Shown here: piece by piece, positions 9,908 through 19,318 of the stretch
How positions within the stretch are numbered: position 1 is the stretch's first letter
Layout: each line of letters begins with the position of its first letter
From: Polaromonas sp.
Lineage (GTDB): Bacteria > Pseudomonadota > Gammaproteobacteria > Burkholderiales > Burkholderiaceae_C
DNA length: 64,000 nt
Direction of reading: 5' to 3'
Assembly (NCBI RefSeq): GCF_030689685.1
Contig: NZ_JAUYEY010000031.1
Location: 1 to 64,000, forward strand
Program-made: the position numbers and the translations under genes
The notes under the pieces: generated by a model
What the model saw: the letters and a program-made list of their open reading frames with translations, nothing else
The model's database searches: none
Told to the model about the DNA's origin: nothing

Positions 9908-10728
9908 GGCGGCGCAACTTCCATCGCCAGTTGCATATCGTCCAGATAATCGAGTGCAACCGTCGCCGCTTGCGGGCTCGCGATGAGCCGCAGCAAAGGC
10001 AGGGCGCGCGCAGCCGGTATGGTCTGGCGCAGGAACTCCAGCGCGGGATCAACCATGCTGTCCGCCGCCGCGTCGGTCAGGCCATCGGCACCGGACAGCG
10101 TGATGCGGGCCAGACTGCGCGCGCTGCGCTGCGGGCTTAACACCAGTGCAACGCCCAGCGTGTCGGAGATCGGCCGTTTGCTGTGCAGGGGTTCGGGGTA
10201 ATGGGTGTCGTAGGCCACCAGCAGCACCGGCGTGTCGTCGACCACGGCCTGGGTGATGGCTTCCAGCAGGCCGGCGGAAAAACTGCCATCGTGCGCGCAG
10301 AGCACCGACGAGGTCGGCGTGGCGCCGGTTGAAATGCTCCAGTAGCCCGATGCCGCGTTGTGCACCGAGTTGTGAAAACGCGTCGGTGAAATCAGCCGGT
10401 CGTTCGAGGCCAGTGCCGAGCAGATGTCGTGGCAGTTCACGCCATCACCCCCGGAAGACGTGAAGACCGAGGGCAGGCTTGACGCCTGCAGCCCGGCGGC
10501 GTTGACAGCCTCCTGGCCGACCGCCAGCGACGCCTTGATGACGGCGCCGGCGCGGCGGCGCTCTGCGGCCGGCAGCGACATGGGTGAGGGCAACACGGTG
10601 GCGGCAGACACATAGGCAGATTGGCCCAGCAGTTTGTCCCGGCCGTCTTCCCAGCTGGACAGGCCGGGGCCGACCAGACCGATGCCTTCCACAAACACCG
10701 TGAGAGCGGAAGTGTTGCTAGCGGTCAT
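9904..10728 (-). CDS. Beta-ketoacyl synthase chain-length factor (ApeC-like)
   Basis: 274-aa thiolase-fold protein similar to the N-terminal half of ketosynthases. It starts VFVEGIGLVGPG, has TSSGGDGVNCHDIC and RFHNSVHNAASGYWSI, and lacks a clear catalytic Cys in the usual nucleophile elbow (AHDGSFSAG instead). That fits chain-length factors that pair with the active ketosynthase. The ATG at 10728 has GAGGAG upstream and was preferred over the longer frame. It lies between the ketosynthase and dehydratase genes. Confidence 0.78.
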   Translation of the reverse strand: MTASNTSALTVFVEGIGLVGPGLSSWEDGRDKLLGQSAYVSAATVLPSPMSLPAAERRRAGAVIKASLAVGQEAVNAAGLQASSLPSVFTSSGGDGVNCHDICSALASNDRLISPTRFHNSVHNAASGYWSISTGATPTSSVLCAHDGSFSAGLLEAITQAVVDDTPVLLVAYDTHYPEPLHSKRPISDTLGVALVLSPQRSARSLARITLSGADGLTDAAADSMVDPALEFLRQTIPAARALPLLRLIASPQAATVALDYLDDMQLAMEVAPP

Positions 10729-10738
10729 GTCGGGCTCC

Positions 10739-11968
10739 TCAGGGCGCGCGGCCGAGAACAAGGCTGCAATTGGTGCCGCCAAAACCAAAGGAGTTGCTGA
10801 GCACATGGTGCGGCGCTTCGTCGCGGTTGTGCAGCAGGTAGGCCACCGGCAACGCCGGGTCCACGGTTTGCGTCTGCACGCCGCCGGGCATGAAGCCCTG
10901 CTGCAGCGCCAGGGCGCTGATCACGGCCTCAAGACCACCAGCAGCGCCCAGGGTGTGGCCGGTCGCGCCCTTGGTCGAACTGCAGGGCAGGGCATGGTCG
11001 CCAAACACCGCAGCGACCGCCTTGCCTTCGACGGTGTCATTGGAGGGCGTGGCCGTGCCATGCAGATTGATGTAGTCGATCTGACCGGGCTGCAGTCCCG
11101 CGCTGTCCAGCGCCTGCCCCATGGCGCTGATGGCGCCCCGGCCTTCGGGGTGCGGCGCCGACATGTGGTGGGCGTCGCTCGACTCGCCGATGCCGCGCAG
11201 CAGGACCGCACCCGCGTCCAGACTGTCAGGCAGCTTTTCAAGCAGTACAAAAGCCGCGCCTTCACCGATGGAAATACCCTTGCGCTCCGCGTCAAAGGGC
11301 TGGCAGGGCTGGCGCGAGAGCAGGTCCAGCGAGTTGAAGCCGTACAGCGTGGTCAGGCACAGCGAATCCACGCCCCCGACGACCGCGGCATCAATCAGCC
11401 CGGCAGCCATCATGCGGCGCGCCGAGGCAAACACCTTGGCGCTGGAGGAGCAGGCCGACGACACCGTCATGGCCGGCCCTTCGAGGCCGAAGTAGCCGCG
11501 AACGAAAGCTGTGACTGAAAACGGATTGTGGCTGCCGGCGTAAACAAAAGAAGCCGGCAAGGCGCCGGTGACCGGATCACGCGCACGGTAGGCGAGTTCG
11601 GTTTCCAGAATACCGGAGGTGCTGGTCCCCAGAAACACACCAATGCGTCGTTTGCCGTAGCGGCCTGCAGCAGCCCGCACCGCTTGTTCAAAACCGTCCT
11701 GACGCAGCCCGAGCTGGGCCAGGCGGTTGTTGCGGCAGTTAAAGGCGCGCAGGTCGGGGCGCAGCACCTGCCCGTCAACATCCTTGACCTCGCCTATCCA
11801 TGTGGCGAGGTCGGTCGAGTCAAAGTCGCAGGGCTTGAGGCCGCTGCGCTCTGCGCGCAACGCGGTCAATGTGGCCTCAAGTCCGGCGCCAATACAACTG
11901 GTGGCGGTGAAGTGCGACAGCAGCAGCGCCTGCATGACGCCAGTCGATGAAGGAGGAGCAAGGGTCAT
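10739..11968 (-). CDS. Beta-ketoacyl-ACP synthase (FabF-like, APE ketosynthase)
   Basis: 409-aa condensing enzyme. The nucleophile Cys lies in VSSACSSSAKVFASA near residue 170. The two histidines are in NLHGTATPSNDT and KGATGHTLGAAGG, and the C-terminal NSFGFGGTNCSLVLG loop is present. The frame is open further upstream into the methyltransferase gene. I chose the ATG at 11968 (GAGG upstream); an ATG at 11989 overlapping the methyltransferase stop is an alternative. It should extend the aryl starter with malonyl-ACP, together with the neighbouring chain-length factor. Confidence 0.9.
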   Translation of the reverse strand: MTLAPPSSTGVMQALLLSHFTATSCIGAGLEATLTALRAERSGLKPCDFDSTDLATWIGEVKDVDGQVLRPDLRAFNCRNNRLAQLGLRQDGFEQAVRAAAGRYGKRRIGVFLGTSTSGILETELAYRARDPVTGALPASFVYAGSHNPFSVTAFVRGYFGLEGPAMTVSSACSSSAKVFASARRMMAAGLIDAAVVGGVDSLCLTTLYGFNSLDLLSRQPCQPFDAERKGISIGEGAAFVLLEKLPDSLDAGAVLLRGIGESSDAHHMSAPHPEGRGAISAMGQALDSAGLQPGQIDYINLHGTATPSNDTVEGKAVAAVFGDHALPCSSTKGATGHTLGAAGGLEAVISALALQQGFMPGGVQTQTVDPALPVAYLLHNRDEAPHHVLSNSFGFGGTNCSLVLGRAP

Positions 11969-11985
11969 CAGGGGCCTCGGGATGA

Positions 11986-12729
11986 TCATGAAACAGGGCG
12001 CAGGCGGGCCGCCAGCAGGACGTTGGCAAACGGCGTGCCCTGGCTCATGGACTGCGCGTCCACCACAAAGCCGAGCTGGTGCAGAGAGTCCTGCCAGGCG
12101 GCAAGCGGCCGACAATAGAGGGTGCCGAGGCGGTGCCCGCGCAAGGTGGTCACCACATGGTCCACCCAGTTGCTGATGGAAAAACGCAGGCCGCCTGCGG
12201 CATCACCGACACGCAGCAGCAACACGCCGCCCGGTGCCAGGCTGCGGCGCACACGCGCCAGCACCTCGTCCTGCGCGGCCAGCGGAACGTAGTGCAGCAC
12301 ATCGAGAATCACCACCGCATCGGCCTGGCCGAAGTCCGCGCTGCACATGTCGGCTTGTACAAAACTGGCGCGGCCTGCGCTGATCGCTGGCGCCAGCGCG
12401 CTGTCGGCCCGAGCCACGTCGTGCGCCATCAGCTCGACCCCGCGCAGGTGCGCTGGTTGCGGTGCGGGTGGCCAGCTCGCGGGCCAGGTTCCGTTGGCAC
12501 TGGCAGCCTGCGCGGCGAGCAGCCACGCGCTCAGCAAGCCCTGACCGCAACCGATGTCGAGGATGCGCCCGCGCCCTGTGAGCAGTCCGGCAGCCAGCAG
12601 ATGCGCAAAGACCGGGTCGCCACCGAGCTTGCCGCGTGCGAAAAACCAGGTATACAGTCCGACCGCCCGGTAGGGTGCCGCCGCCCTGGAGATCAGGTGT
12701 TTGACGAATGCGGTGGGGGTGGCCGTCAT
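11986..12729 (-). CDS. SAM-dependent class I methyltransferase
   Basis: 247-aa protein with the SAM-binding motif RILDIGCGQGLLSAW and a following acidic segment (VVILDVLHYVP). It overlaps the deacetylase gene upstream by four bases. In aryl-polyene clusters methyltransferases modify the aromatic head (O- or C-methylation); that is the likely job here, though the position cannot be told from the sequence. Confidence 0.8.
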   Translation of the reverse strand: MTATPTAFVKHLISRAAAPYRAVGLYTWFFARGKLGGDPVFAHLLAAGLLTGRGRILDIGCGQGLLSAWLLAAQAASANGTWPASWPPAPQPAHLRGVELMAHDVARADSALAPAISAGRASFVQADMCSADFGQADAVVILDVLHYVPLAAQDEVLARVRRSLAPGGVLLLRVGDAAGGLRFSISNWVDHVVTTLRGHRLGTLYCRPLAAWQDSLHQLGFVVDAQSMSQGTPFANVLLAARLRPVS

Positions 12730-13553
12730 GTCAGGGCCTCACGAAGGGTGACGGGCCGCAGGCCGGCTTGCGCGATGGCTTGCAGCAGGGGTGGCAAGAC
12801 CTCCAGAATCACCGGCACCCCGTTCGGCGTGAGGGCCGCATGGCGGTCGTGCAGCAGCAAAATGTCGCCCGCCTGCAGCGAGGTGCAGAGTTTGCGCAGC
12901 ACGGTGGCGGGGTTGCCCACCCGCGTGTCATAGGCACGCCGCGTCCAGCTCGCCAGACGCAGGCCGCTGCGCTGCAGCGCCGGATCCAGAAAGGGGTTGC
13001 GCAAACCGGCCGGCGCGCGGAAAAATTGCGGGCGGTCTCCAGTGATGGCGGTCAGCGTGGTCTGGGCAGCCTCCAGCTCACGCCGGAAGCCGCCGGGACC
13101 GAGCAATGAAAAATTATGGCGGTGTTGCTGGCTGTGGTTTTCAATTCGGTGACCGCGCCGGACGATGTCGCGGCAAATTTCGGGATACAGCGCGGCTTGC
13201 TGGCCCACGCAGAAAAACGTGGCTTTGGCGCCATGGCGGTCCAGCAGTTCCAGCACGGCGGGTGTCACCACCGGGTCCGGCCCATCGTCAATGGTCAGCG
13301 CGATTTCTCCGCGCGCTGCGGCGGCCTCGGGCAGCCGGGTCCAGTTGGCGCCCAGCCAGTGGGTGCGCGGCAGCAGGCCGACTGTCGCCAGCAGCGCATG
13401 GTTGAGCACCAGTGCCGCCAGCGCCCACGGCCACCCGGCCGGGACGGCCAGGACGGCCAGTGCGGCGGCAGCGTGCACGCCCAGAGAAATCTTCACCAGG
13501 GCAGGCATGTCCCAGCGGCCGTTCACGGTGTTTGGAGTCAGCGGCGCGCTCAT
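12726..13553 (-). CDS. Polysaccharide deacetylase (NodB-type) protein
   Basis: 275-aa protein with two N-terminal hydrophobic stretches followed by a NodB homology domain. It has the metal/catalytic TIDDGPDP motif, KATFFCVG, the ENHSQQH metal-binding motif, RAPAG and the C-terminal LLHDRH. It is probably membrane-anchored and faces the periplasm. A carbohydrate-esterase gene fits a glycolipid-linked polyene, but the substrate is inferred. It overlaps both neighbours by four bases. Confidence 0.8.
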   Translation of the reverse strand: MSAPLTPNTVNGRWDMPALVKISLGVHAAAALAVLAVPAGWPWALAALVLNHALLATVGLLPRTHWLGANWTRLPEAAAARGEIALTIDDGPDPVVTPAVLELLDRHGAKATFFCVGQQAALYPEICRDIVRRGHRIENHSQQHRHNFSLLGPGGFRRELEAAQTTLTAITGDRPQFFRAPAGLRNPFLDPALQRSGLRLASWTRRAYDTRVGNPATVLRKLCTSLQAGDILLLHDRHAALTPNGVPVILEVLPPLLQAIAQAGLRPVTLREALT

Positions 13554-16030
13554 GGCTTGATGTCCCTGGCCGGTGCCGTCAATGTCGAGGGCTGCCGCGC
13601 CGCAAAAATGGCAGAAAACAGCAGCACCAGTACCGAACCGGGGCCGACCGTCAAACCGATGGCTTGAAACACCGGCACGCTGGAGATCGCCAGCACGCCG
13701 AAACCGGCCACTGTGGTGAGGTTGGCAAACAGCAGCGAGGCCAAAGTGCGCGGCGTGATGCCGGACGCCTCGCGGTCCTCACGCGCTGCCTTGTCTTGGG
13801 GGCCGGACCGGCGCGGGCCGCTGTTGAAAAACAGCGCGTAGTTGGAGCCCACCGCCACCACCAGCAGCAGGCCGATCAAATGAAGAAGGGTCAAACGGTG
13901 ACCGGCCAGTGCCAGGCCGCCCAGCACCACGATGATGGCGGCTGCCGGCGGCGCCAGCACGCGCAGGGTTTGCACCGCCGAACGCAGGTTCAGCAGCAGC
14001 AGCAGCGCCACGGCGGCCAGGCCGGCCAAGGACAACACAATCGCCTCGCGCAGGTAGCCGCTGTACAGGCGGTCGGCCTCGCCCTTGAGGTCCACGAACA
14101 GGGCGCTGCCGGTGGCACGCTTGCCTGGCGCGTCAGCCAGTGCCTGCCTCACGGCGGCGGCATCAATGATGCCGTTGGCAGGCGCGTGCAGTGGTAGCAG
14201 CGCGCTCCAGCCGCCCGGCCGGCCGGGCGAGGCGCCGCGTTGCATCAGCATGCCATCGACGGCCACGGCCAGCGTGGTGCCGGTGAGGTCCGCCCGCTGC
14301 AGCGGTCGGCTCTGGCGGGCTGCCTCGGCATCGACCAGAAAAGGTGCCAGCCGATCGGCCTGGATGGGCAAGTCCTTCACGGCCTGGGCCAGGCTTTCCT
14401 TGAGTTGCGCCGCAGGGGGCAGGCTGGCCAGCCGGGCCTGTTGGGTCGCCATGCTGGGCAAAAACCGCGTCGGCGTGTCCACGCCGGTGATCACCTGCCG
14501 CTCGATCAGGCCCTGCAGTGCCTGCACGGTGCCCTCTGCAGCCTGCAGCACCTGTTCCTGGGTGGCTGCGCTGATGACCACCAGGTAACGCACGTCGGGC
14601 GCGCCGAGGTCGGCGCGCAAGGCGGTGTCCTGCATCTGGTCGGCCAGTGCGATCGGGCTCAGGCCCGACAGCTCATGGTTCCACAACTTGTCGCGGTGCA
14701 TGGCCAGCGGCACACAGGCCAGCAGCATCAGTGCCAGCGCGGCCCATTTCAGGCGCGGTGCAAAACGCACCCAGACCGCCAGCCTTTCGCCCAGCGCGGA
14801 GACATCACGCACGCGAAAACCCGCAGGCAGCAGCAGCGGCATGACAAAACGTGTAACGGCCGCCGCCGTCAGCAGGCCGACGATGGAGTACAGGCCCAGT
14901 TGCGCCAGCCCCGGAAAGCCCGAAAACAGCAGCGAGGCGAACCCGGCGACCGAGGTCAATACCCCCAGGCGTATGGTCGGCCAGAAGCGCCGCACCCAGT
15001 CGGTTCTGGATGTTGCCGTGCGTTCTGATTGCACAAACAGGTAAATAGAATAGTCCACCGCCTCGCCGATCAGCGTGGTGCCAAAACCCAGGGTGATGCC
15101 ATGCACTTCGCCGAAGCCGAGGCTGACGGCAACGATGCCGGCCACGGTGCCCGACACCACCGGCACCATGCCCAAAGCCAGCGTGGTCAGCGAGCGGTAG
15201 ATCACGATCAGCAGTGTCAGCATCAGCACCAGGCTGATGACCGAGGTGCGGGTCACTTCGCGCTTGATGATTTCGCGCGCCTGCACCGCGAAGACACCGG
15301 GGCCGGTGACCACGAGCTGCAGTTTTGGGTCCGGGGTGCCGCCGGCCTGTTGCGCCTGTGCGAAGGCCGTGCGCACGGCGCCAATCGCCTCTTCCTGGGC
15401 ATCGGTGTCCGAACCAGCCGCCTCGGTTTGCACCAGCAACAGGGCGCGCTGGCCATCGCGCGAGGCCCAGACGCCGCCGGCCACGTTGGGGCGGTTCGCG
15501 CCACTGCTGCCATCGCCCGAAAACTCTTCAAGCAACAAGGGGATCTCGCCGGTCGGATCGCGTGGCAACAGGGACTTGGTCAGCAAACCGGCCGGCGAGG
15601 CCAGCAGGTCCAGCGTTTCGCCAAGCGCAGCGCGCAGACCTTCGACGCTGAAGCGCGCCGGCGTGACGGCGGGGCTGAGCAGGTAGCGGTGCTCGAACAG
15701 AAAGGCCTGGTCGCGCTGCATGCCGCCAGACTCGCCGTTGCTGACGGTGGTGAAGCGTTTGTCGCCGCGTAACTGGCCGGCCATGGCGCCGGATGCGGCG
15801 GCGCGGCTGGCGGTATCGCCGCCTTCAACGGCGACCAGAATCAGGCGTGATACCAGCCCGTCGCGCAATTGGTCCACCAGCAGTTGTTGCTCCGGCGTGG
15901 GCGAGCGCGGCAAAAAGGCCGACATATCGGCGGTGAAGTGTGTGCGCGCCACCAGCACGCCGCACAGCAGCAGGGCCGTCAGCCAGATCCAGACCGGCAG
16001 CAAGCGCCCCTGCAAAAACCTTTTTGTCAT
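13550..16030 (-). CDS. MMPL/RND-family exporter
   Basis: 826-aa inner-membrane transporter with an N-terminal TM, a large periplasmic loop, a block of TM helices around residues 255-420, a second loop and a C-terminal TM block (about 670-815). This is the duplicated MMPL layout. GEAVDYSIYLFVQSERT and VGSNYALFF are the paired conserved TM4-type segments. In aryl-polyene operons the homologue is thought to move the product or its lipid carrier to the outer membrane. It overlaps the LolA-like gene by four bases, suggesting they act together. Confidence 0.88.
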   Translation of the reverse strand: MTKRFLQGRLLPVWIWLTALLLCGVLVARTHFTADMSAFLPRSPTPEQQLLVDQLRDGLVSRLILVAVEGGDTASRAAASGAMAGQLRGDKRFTTVSNGESGGMQRDQAFLFEHRYLLSPAVTPARFSVEGLRAALGETLDLLASPAGLLTKSLLPRDPTGEIPLLLEEFSGDGSSGANRPNVAGGVWASRDGQRALLLVQTEAAGSDTDAQEEAIGAVRTAFAQAQQAGGTPDPKLQLVVTGPGVFAVQAREIIKREVTRTSVISLVLMLTLLIVIYRSLTTLALGMVPVVSGTVAGIVAVSLGFGEVHGITLGFGTTLIGEAVDYSIYLFVQSERTATSRTDWVRRFWPTIRLGVLTSVAGFASLLFSGFPGLAQLGLYSIVGLLTAAAVTRFVMPLLLPAGFRVRDVSALGERLAVWVRFAPRLKWAALALMLLACVPLAMHRDKLWNHELSGLSPIALADQMQDTALRADLGAPDVRYLVVISAATQEQVLQAAEGTVQALQGLIERQVITGVDTPTRFLPSMATQQARLASLPPAAQLKESLAQAVKDLPIQADRLAPFLVDAEAARQSRPLQRADLTGTTLAVAVDGMLMQRGASPGRPGGWSALLPLHAPANGIIDAAAVRQALADAPGKRATGSALFVDLKGEADRLYSGYLREAIVLSLAGLAAVALLLLLNLRSAVQTLRVLAPPAAAIIVVLGGLALAGHRLTLLHLIGLLLVVAVGSNYALFFNSGPRRSGPQDKAAREDREASGITPRTLASLLFANLTTVAGFGVLAISSVPVFQAIGLTVGPGSVLVLLFSAIFAARQPSTLTAPARDIKP

Positions 16031-16653
16031 GGCGCCAGCGGAGCGATGACCATGACCGAGCGGTCCTTGTCGGTCTGCTCAATCTCGATGGTTTTGACCT
16101 CGGCGCGGCTGCCGCCGATACGTATGCGCTGCACCACCTCCAGCATTTTGGTTTCGATGGGGCGCAGCGTCAGTGTCCAGCGCTCCTCGCTGCCTTCCAG
16201 GTCCAGGTTGTAAATGCGCCTGAGCGCGGCAACATCGCCGGCCAGCGTGCCGCGTATGCTTTCGGTGAAAGCCACCAGCTCCGGGTAGTCCTGCAGGCGC
16301 AAGGTCATGCGGCGTTTGCCGCGCTCCACCGTCAGCATGCCGCTTTCAATCAGCATGGACTCAGGCCTGGGTTTGAGCGTGCGTTTTTCGAGCCGATCCG
16401 GCGCGGTGTACAGCAGCTCGCCCGACGATTCCACCGGTTTGTCGAGCAGCGCAATATATTTTTTCTCGACAAAGCTGGCGCGGCCCGACTTGTTTTGCGC
16501 CAGGCCCTGCATCAATTGTGCGACGTCCCACGCGGCCAGGGCTGGGGTTCCGAACAGGCCCAACAGCAGGCCGGCGGCTGCCAGCCCGACGGAGAAACGG
16601 GATGAGAAGCGGGAAGAGAAAGAGGAGGAAAGCGGGCGCGCTGCGTCAAGCAT
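16027..16653 (-). CDS. LolA-like outer-membrane lipoprotein carrier protein
   Basis: About 208 aa with a signal peptide (hydrophobic stretch ending LFGTPALAA) and a beta-rich body; VEKKYIALLDKPVESSGELLYTAPDRLEKRTL, read in two pieces, resembles the LolA/LolB fold. The open frame extends upstream inside the acyltransferase gene, but the ATG at 16653, which overlaps the preceding stop by eight bases, gives a proper signal peptide. Periplasmic transfer of a lipidated polyene between membranes is the expected role, paired with the MMPL exporter. Confidence 0.75.
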   Translation of the reverse strand: MLDAARPLSSSFSSRFSSRFSVGLAAAGLLLGLFGTPALAAWDVAQLMQGLAQNKSGRASFVEKKYIALLDKPVESSGELLYTAPDRLEKRTLKPRPESMLIESGMLTVERGKRRMTLRLQDYPELVAFTESIRGTLAGDVAALRRIYNLDLEGSEERWTLTLRPIETKMLEVVQRIRIGGSRAEVKTIEIEQTDKDRSVMVIAPLAP

Positions 16654-17608
16654 GGGGAGGTACCGGGGTTGCGGCGGGCGTGCGCCTGGCGGGCTGCCAG
16701 AAGTCAAAAAAGTTGAACCAGTTGTAGGGTGCTGCGCGGCAATGAGTCTCCAGCAGCGCGGCGTAACGCGCCATCGCGGCTTGCACGGCGGCTTCACGCC
16801 CGCCTGCGGGGATGTTGGAGAAATCGGCCAGCGTTTCAAAGTGAATGTCGTAGCGATTGCCACCCCCGTAAAGCCCGACCATGAACAGCACCGGCCGCCG
16901 CAAAATCGCCGCCATGCGAAAAGGGCCGACCGGAAACTCGGCCGATTCGCCCAGAAACGGCACGGGCCGCGTGCTGTCGTGGTTCAGGCAGCGGTCGGCC
17001 AGCATGCCGACCACGCTGCCGCCTTCGATCAGTTCATGCACCTTGAGCATGGAGTCGGCATGGCCCAGCGCCACGATGTCCTGCTGCGCCGCCGGGTTGA
17101 TGGCACTGAGCGCGGCGTTGATCTTGCGGGCATTTTCTTCAAACATCACCATCGCCACCCGCAGGCCGGGCCTGCGCCGCCCGATGGCGCGCAACACCTC
17201 GAAGCTGCCGACATGTGCGCCCATCAGGAACACGCCTTTTTGATCGGCAGTCAGCTCGGAGATCAGGTGTTCCTGGTGAATGCGGATGTCGAAGAGCTGG
17301 AATTTGTCGTTGATCAGGTAGACCCGGTCGTGAATGCACGATGCAAAACTCAGGAAGTGCCGAAAGACATGGCGCCAGCCGACCTGCGGGACATCCCCGA
17401 CCCGGCGCAGGTAGTCACGCGAAGCGCGGCGCGCGGCGGCGTTGGCGAGTAAAAAGTAGGCGGCGATGCCGTAGAGCACGCAGCGGCCCGCGCGGCGGCC
17501 CAGGCGCAGGGAGATCCAGGTCATGACCCGCAGCATCAGCATGTTGCTGCGTTCCGGCCGCTGCCGCCAGGCGGCCTGGGCGGGGGAGGTGTTGCTGGCG
17601 TCGCTCAT
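16646..17608 (-). CDS. LpxL/HtrB-type lipid acyltransferase
   Basis: 320-aa protein of the lipid A acyltransferase family. It has an N-terminal amphipathic/TM segment, the catalytic HX4E motif in GAHVGSFE, and downstream MLADRCLNHDSTRPVPFLGE typical of the family. It lies between the small hotdog dehydratase and the LolA-like gene, both overlapping. In aryl-polyene clusters such acyltransferases are presumed to acylate the lipid anchor; a role in bulk lipid A synthesis is unlikely from context. Confidence 0.82.
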   Translation of the reverse strand: MSDASNTSPAQAAWRQRPERSNMLMLRVMTWISLRLGRRAGRCVLYGIAAYFLLANAAARRASRDYLRRVGDVPQVGWRHVFRHFLSFASCIHDRVYLINDKFQLFDIRIHQEHLISELTADQKGVFLMGAHVGSFEVLRAIGRRRPGLRVAMVMFEENARKINAALSAINPAAQQDIVALGHADSMLKVHELIEGGSVVGMLADRCLNHDSTRPVPFLGESAEFPVGPFRMAAILRRPVLFMVGLYGGGNRYDIHFETLADFSNIPAGGREAAVQAAMARYAALLETHCRAAPYNWFNFFDFWQPARRTPAATPVPPHA

Positions 17609-17925
17609 GGAGGACCAAAACCCAGGACACCGGTCGCCACCTGGCGGCCGCTGCCCGCGATGTCAAAACGGACCTGGCCCTTGCCGGTGTCGCGCCATGA
17701 AAGGGTCAGGCTCTCGTCCGGCGATACCGGGCTGAGAAATTTGGCCGAGCTGACCTGGCAGGTGGCGCTGCCGCTATCGGCCCCCTGACGAGCTTGCAGC
17801 ACCGCGTGGATCGCTGCATCGAGCAGCAGCACGCCTGGCACGATGGGGCGGCCCGGGAAGTGGCCGGCAAACGCGGGGTGGCCGGCTGCAAAGCTCAGGC
17901 TGGTTTCACCCTGCATCCGGGCCAC
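17605..17925 (-). CDS. FabZ-like hotdog dehydratase (ApeI type)
   Basis: 106-aa single-hotdog protein with GHPAFAGHFPGRPIVPGVLLLD, the FabZ/FabA active-site segment (His and the PGRPIVPG loop). It is shorter than FabZ but of normal length for aryl-polyene ApeI-type dehydratases. It overlaps the ligase upstream and the acyltransferase downstream. Expected to dehydrate 3-hydroxyacyl-ACP during chain extension alongside the ApeP-like protein. Confidence 0.82.
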   Translation of the reverse strand: MARMQGETSLSFAAGHPAFAGHFPGRPIVPGVLLLDAAIHAVLQARQGADSGSATCQVSSAKFLSPVSPDESLTLSWRDTGKGQVRFDIAGSGRQVATGVLGFGPP

Positions 17926-19309
17926 CTTTCGGACGCGCGGGCACCTGCTGCGCTTTGGCCAGAGCCAGCAGCGCTTCGCGCGGCAGCTTGCCGGTGCTGT
18001 TGCGTGGCAAGGCGTCGAGCAGCACCAGCGGGCGCGGCAAAAAGGTGGGGTCGATGCGTTTTTTCAGTGCCGCCTGCAGATCGGCCGGACTCATGCCCGG
18101 CGCCACCACAAAGGCCATCAGGCGCACCACCGCTTCATGGTCGCTGTCGTCAGGCATGAAAAATGCGCCGTCCCGCACGCCTTCGATGCTGAGCAACTGG
18201 TGGTTCAGGTAGTCCAGCGAGTTGCGCTTGCCGGCGATATTGATCAGGTCTTCCAGGCGCCCGTGCAGAAAAAACCGATGGTTGTCGATGGGTTCGAGCA
18301 CATCGTTCATGGGCATGACTTGCTCGACGTGGCCGCCGCAGGCCCACATGCGCTCATCGTGCGGCGTCAGCGTGACCAATGGAAACAGCTCCCACTGGTC
18401 GGTTTGCGCACTGCGTCGCGACGCGATTTGTCCGGTTTCGGTGGAACCATAAATCTCGAACAGGGGCGCTGAAAAATGCGTTTCACAAGATTGGGCCAGC
18501 GCCAGTGGCATGGGTGCGGTCGCCGACAGCACCAGATCCAGCGCAGGCAGGCTCACCCCGGAGGACATCAGCACGCGCAAGTGCACCGGCGTGGTTACCA
18601 GAAGGCGCGGGCGCGGCATGGCCTGCAGGGCGCTGACGATGTCTGCCGGATAAAAAGGCTGGCCGGCGTGAAGCGCTGCACCGCTTTGCAGGGGCAGCAG
18701 CACGGTCGACTCAAAGCCGAACATGTGCTGCGGGGGCACCGTCCCCATGATGCTGTAAGGCCGTCCTTTTGTCAGCTCCAGACTCAGATCCACGCCCAGG
18801 CGCAGCGCTTCGGCCCGTGCGCTGTGCACCAGCGAACCCCAGGTTTTGCGGTGCGGCTGTGGCAGGCCGGTCGAGCCGGAGGTGAACACATCCGCCACGG
18901 GCTGGTTACCCGGTATCAGCGGTATCTCGCAGGCCTCGTCAAGGTCAACGTCGGCCGGTCCCTGGGCAAACGCGTCCTGGTAAACAAAGCCCGGCAGGTT
19001 GATCGCGTGCGGCGCGTCGGACAGGCAAAAAACATCGGGTGCCAGCACCTGCAGCTGGCCGATCATTTCCGGCGTATGGGTGGGCGGCAGCAGGCAAATC
19101 TTGCGCGTCAGCAAGGCGGCGCCCAGCCCGACGGTGAAGTGGTAGCGGTCGCTGCAGGCGTTGAGCATGTGGTCGCCTGCGGGCAGGGCTGCGGCCAGCC
19201 GCCGCACGTCGGCCAGAAACTGGCGCACACTGATGCTTTGACCATAGCGCCAGGCCACGATGTTGTCGCCATGTGCGTGGGAAACAAGAGCAAAGTGGGT
19301 GACAGCCAT
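17906..19309 (-). CDS. Acyl/aryl-AMP ligase (ANL superfamily)
   Basis: 467-aa adenylate-forming enzyme with the P-loop FTSGSTGLPQPHRK, the A5 motif EIYGSTETGQIASRR, a hinge DLINIAGKRNSLDYLN and the C-terminal lysine motif (RNSTGKLPR). It is shorter than typical acyl-CoA synthetases, as for ligases of aryl-polyene clusters. The likely reaction is activation of an aromatic acid and loading onto the nearby ACP; the actual acid is unknown. Confidence 0.85.
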   Translation of the reverse strand: MAVTHFALVSHAHGDNIVAWRYGQSISVRQFLADVRRLAAALPAGDHMLNACSDRYHFTVGLGAALLTRKICLLPPTHTPEMIGQLQVLAPDVFCLSDAPHAINLPGFVYQDAFAQGPADVDLDEACEIPLIPGNQPVADVFTSGSTGLPQPHRKTWGSLVHSARAEALRLGVDLSLELTKGRPYSIMGTVPPQHMFGFESTVLLPLQSGAALHAGQPFYPADIVSALQAMPRPRLLVTTPVHLRVLMSSGVSLPALDLVLSATAPMPLALAQSCETHFSAPLFEIYGSTETGQIASRRSAQTDQWELFPLVTLTPHDERMWACGGHVEQVMPMNDVLEPIDNHRFFLHGRLEDLINIAGKRNSLDYLNHQLLSIEGVRDGAFFMPDDSDHEAVVRLMAFVVAPGMSPADLQAALKKRIDPTFLPRPLVLLDALPRNSTGKLPREALLALAKAQQVPARPKGGPDAG

Positions 19310-19318
19310 GGGCGGCGA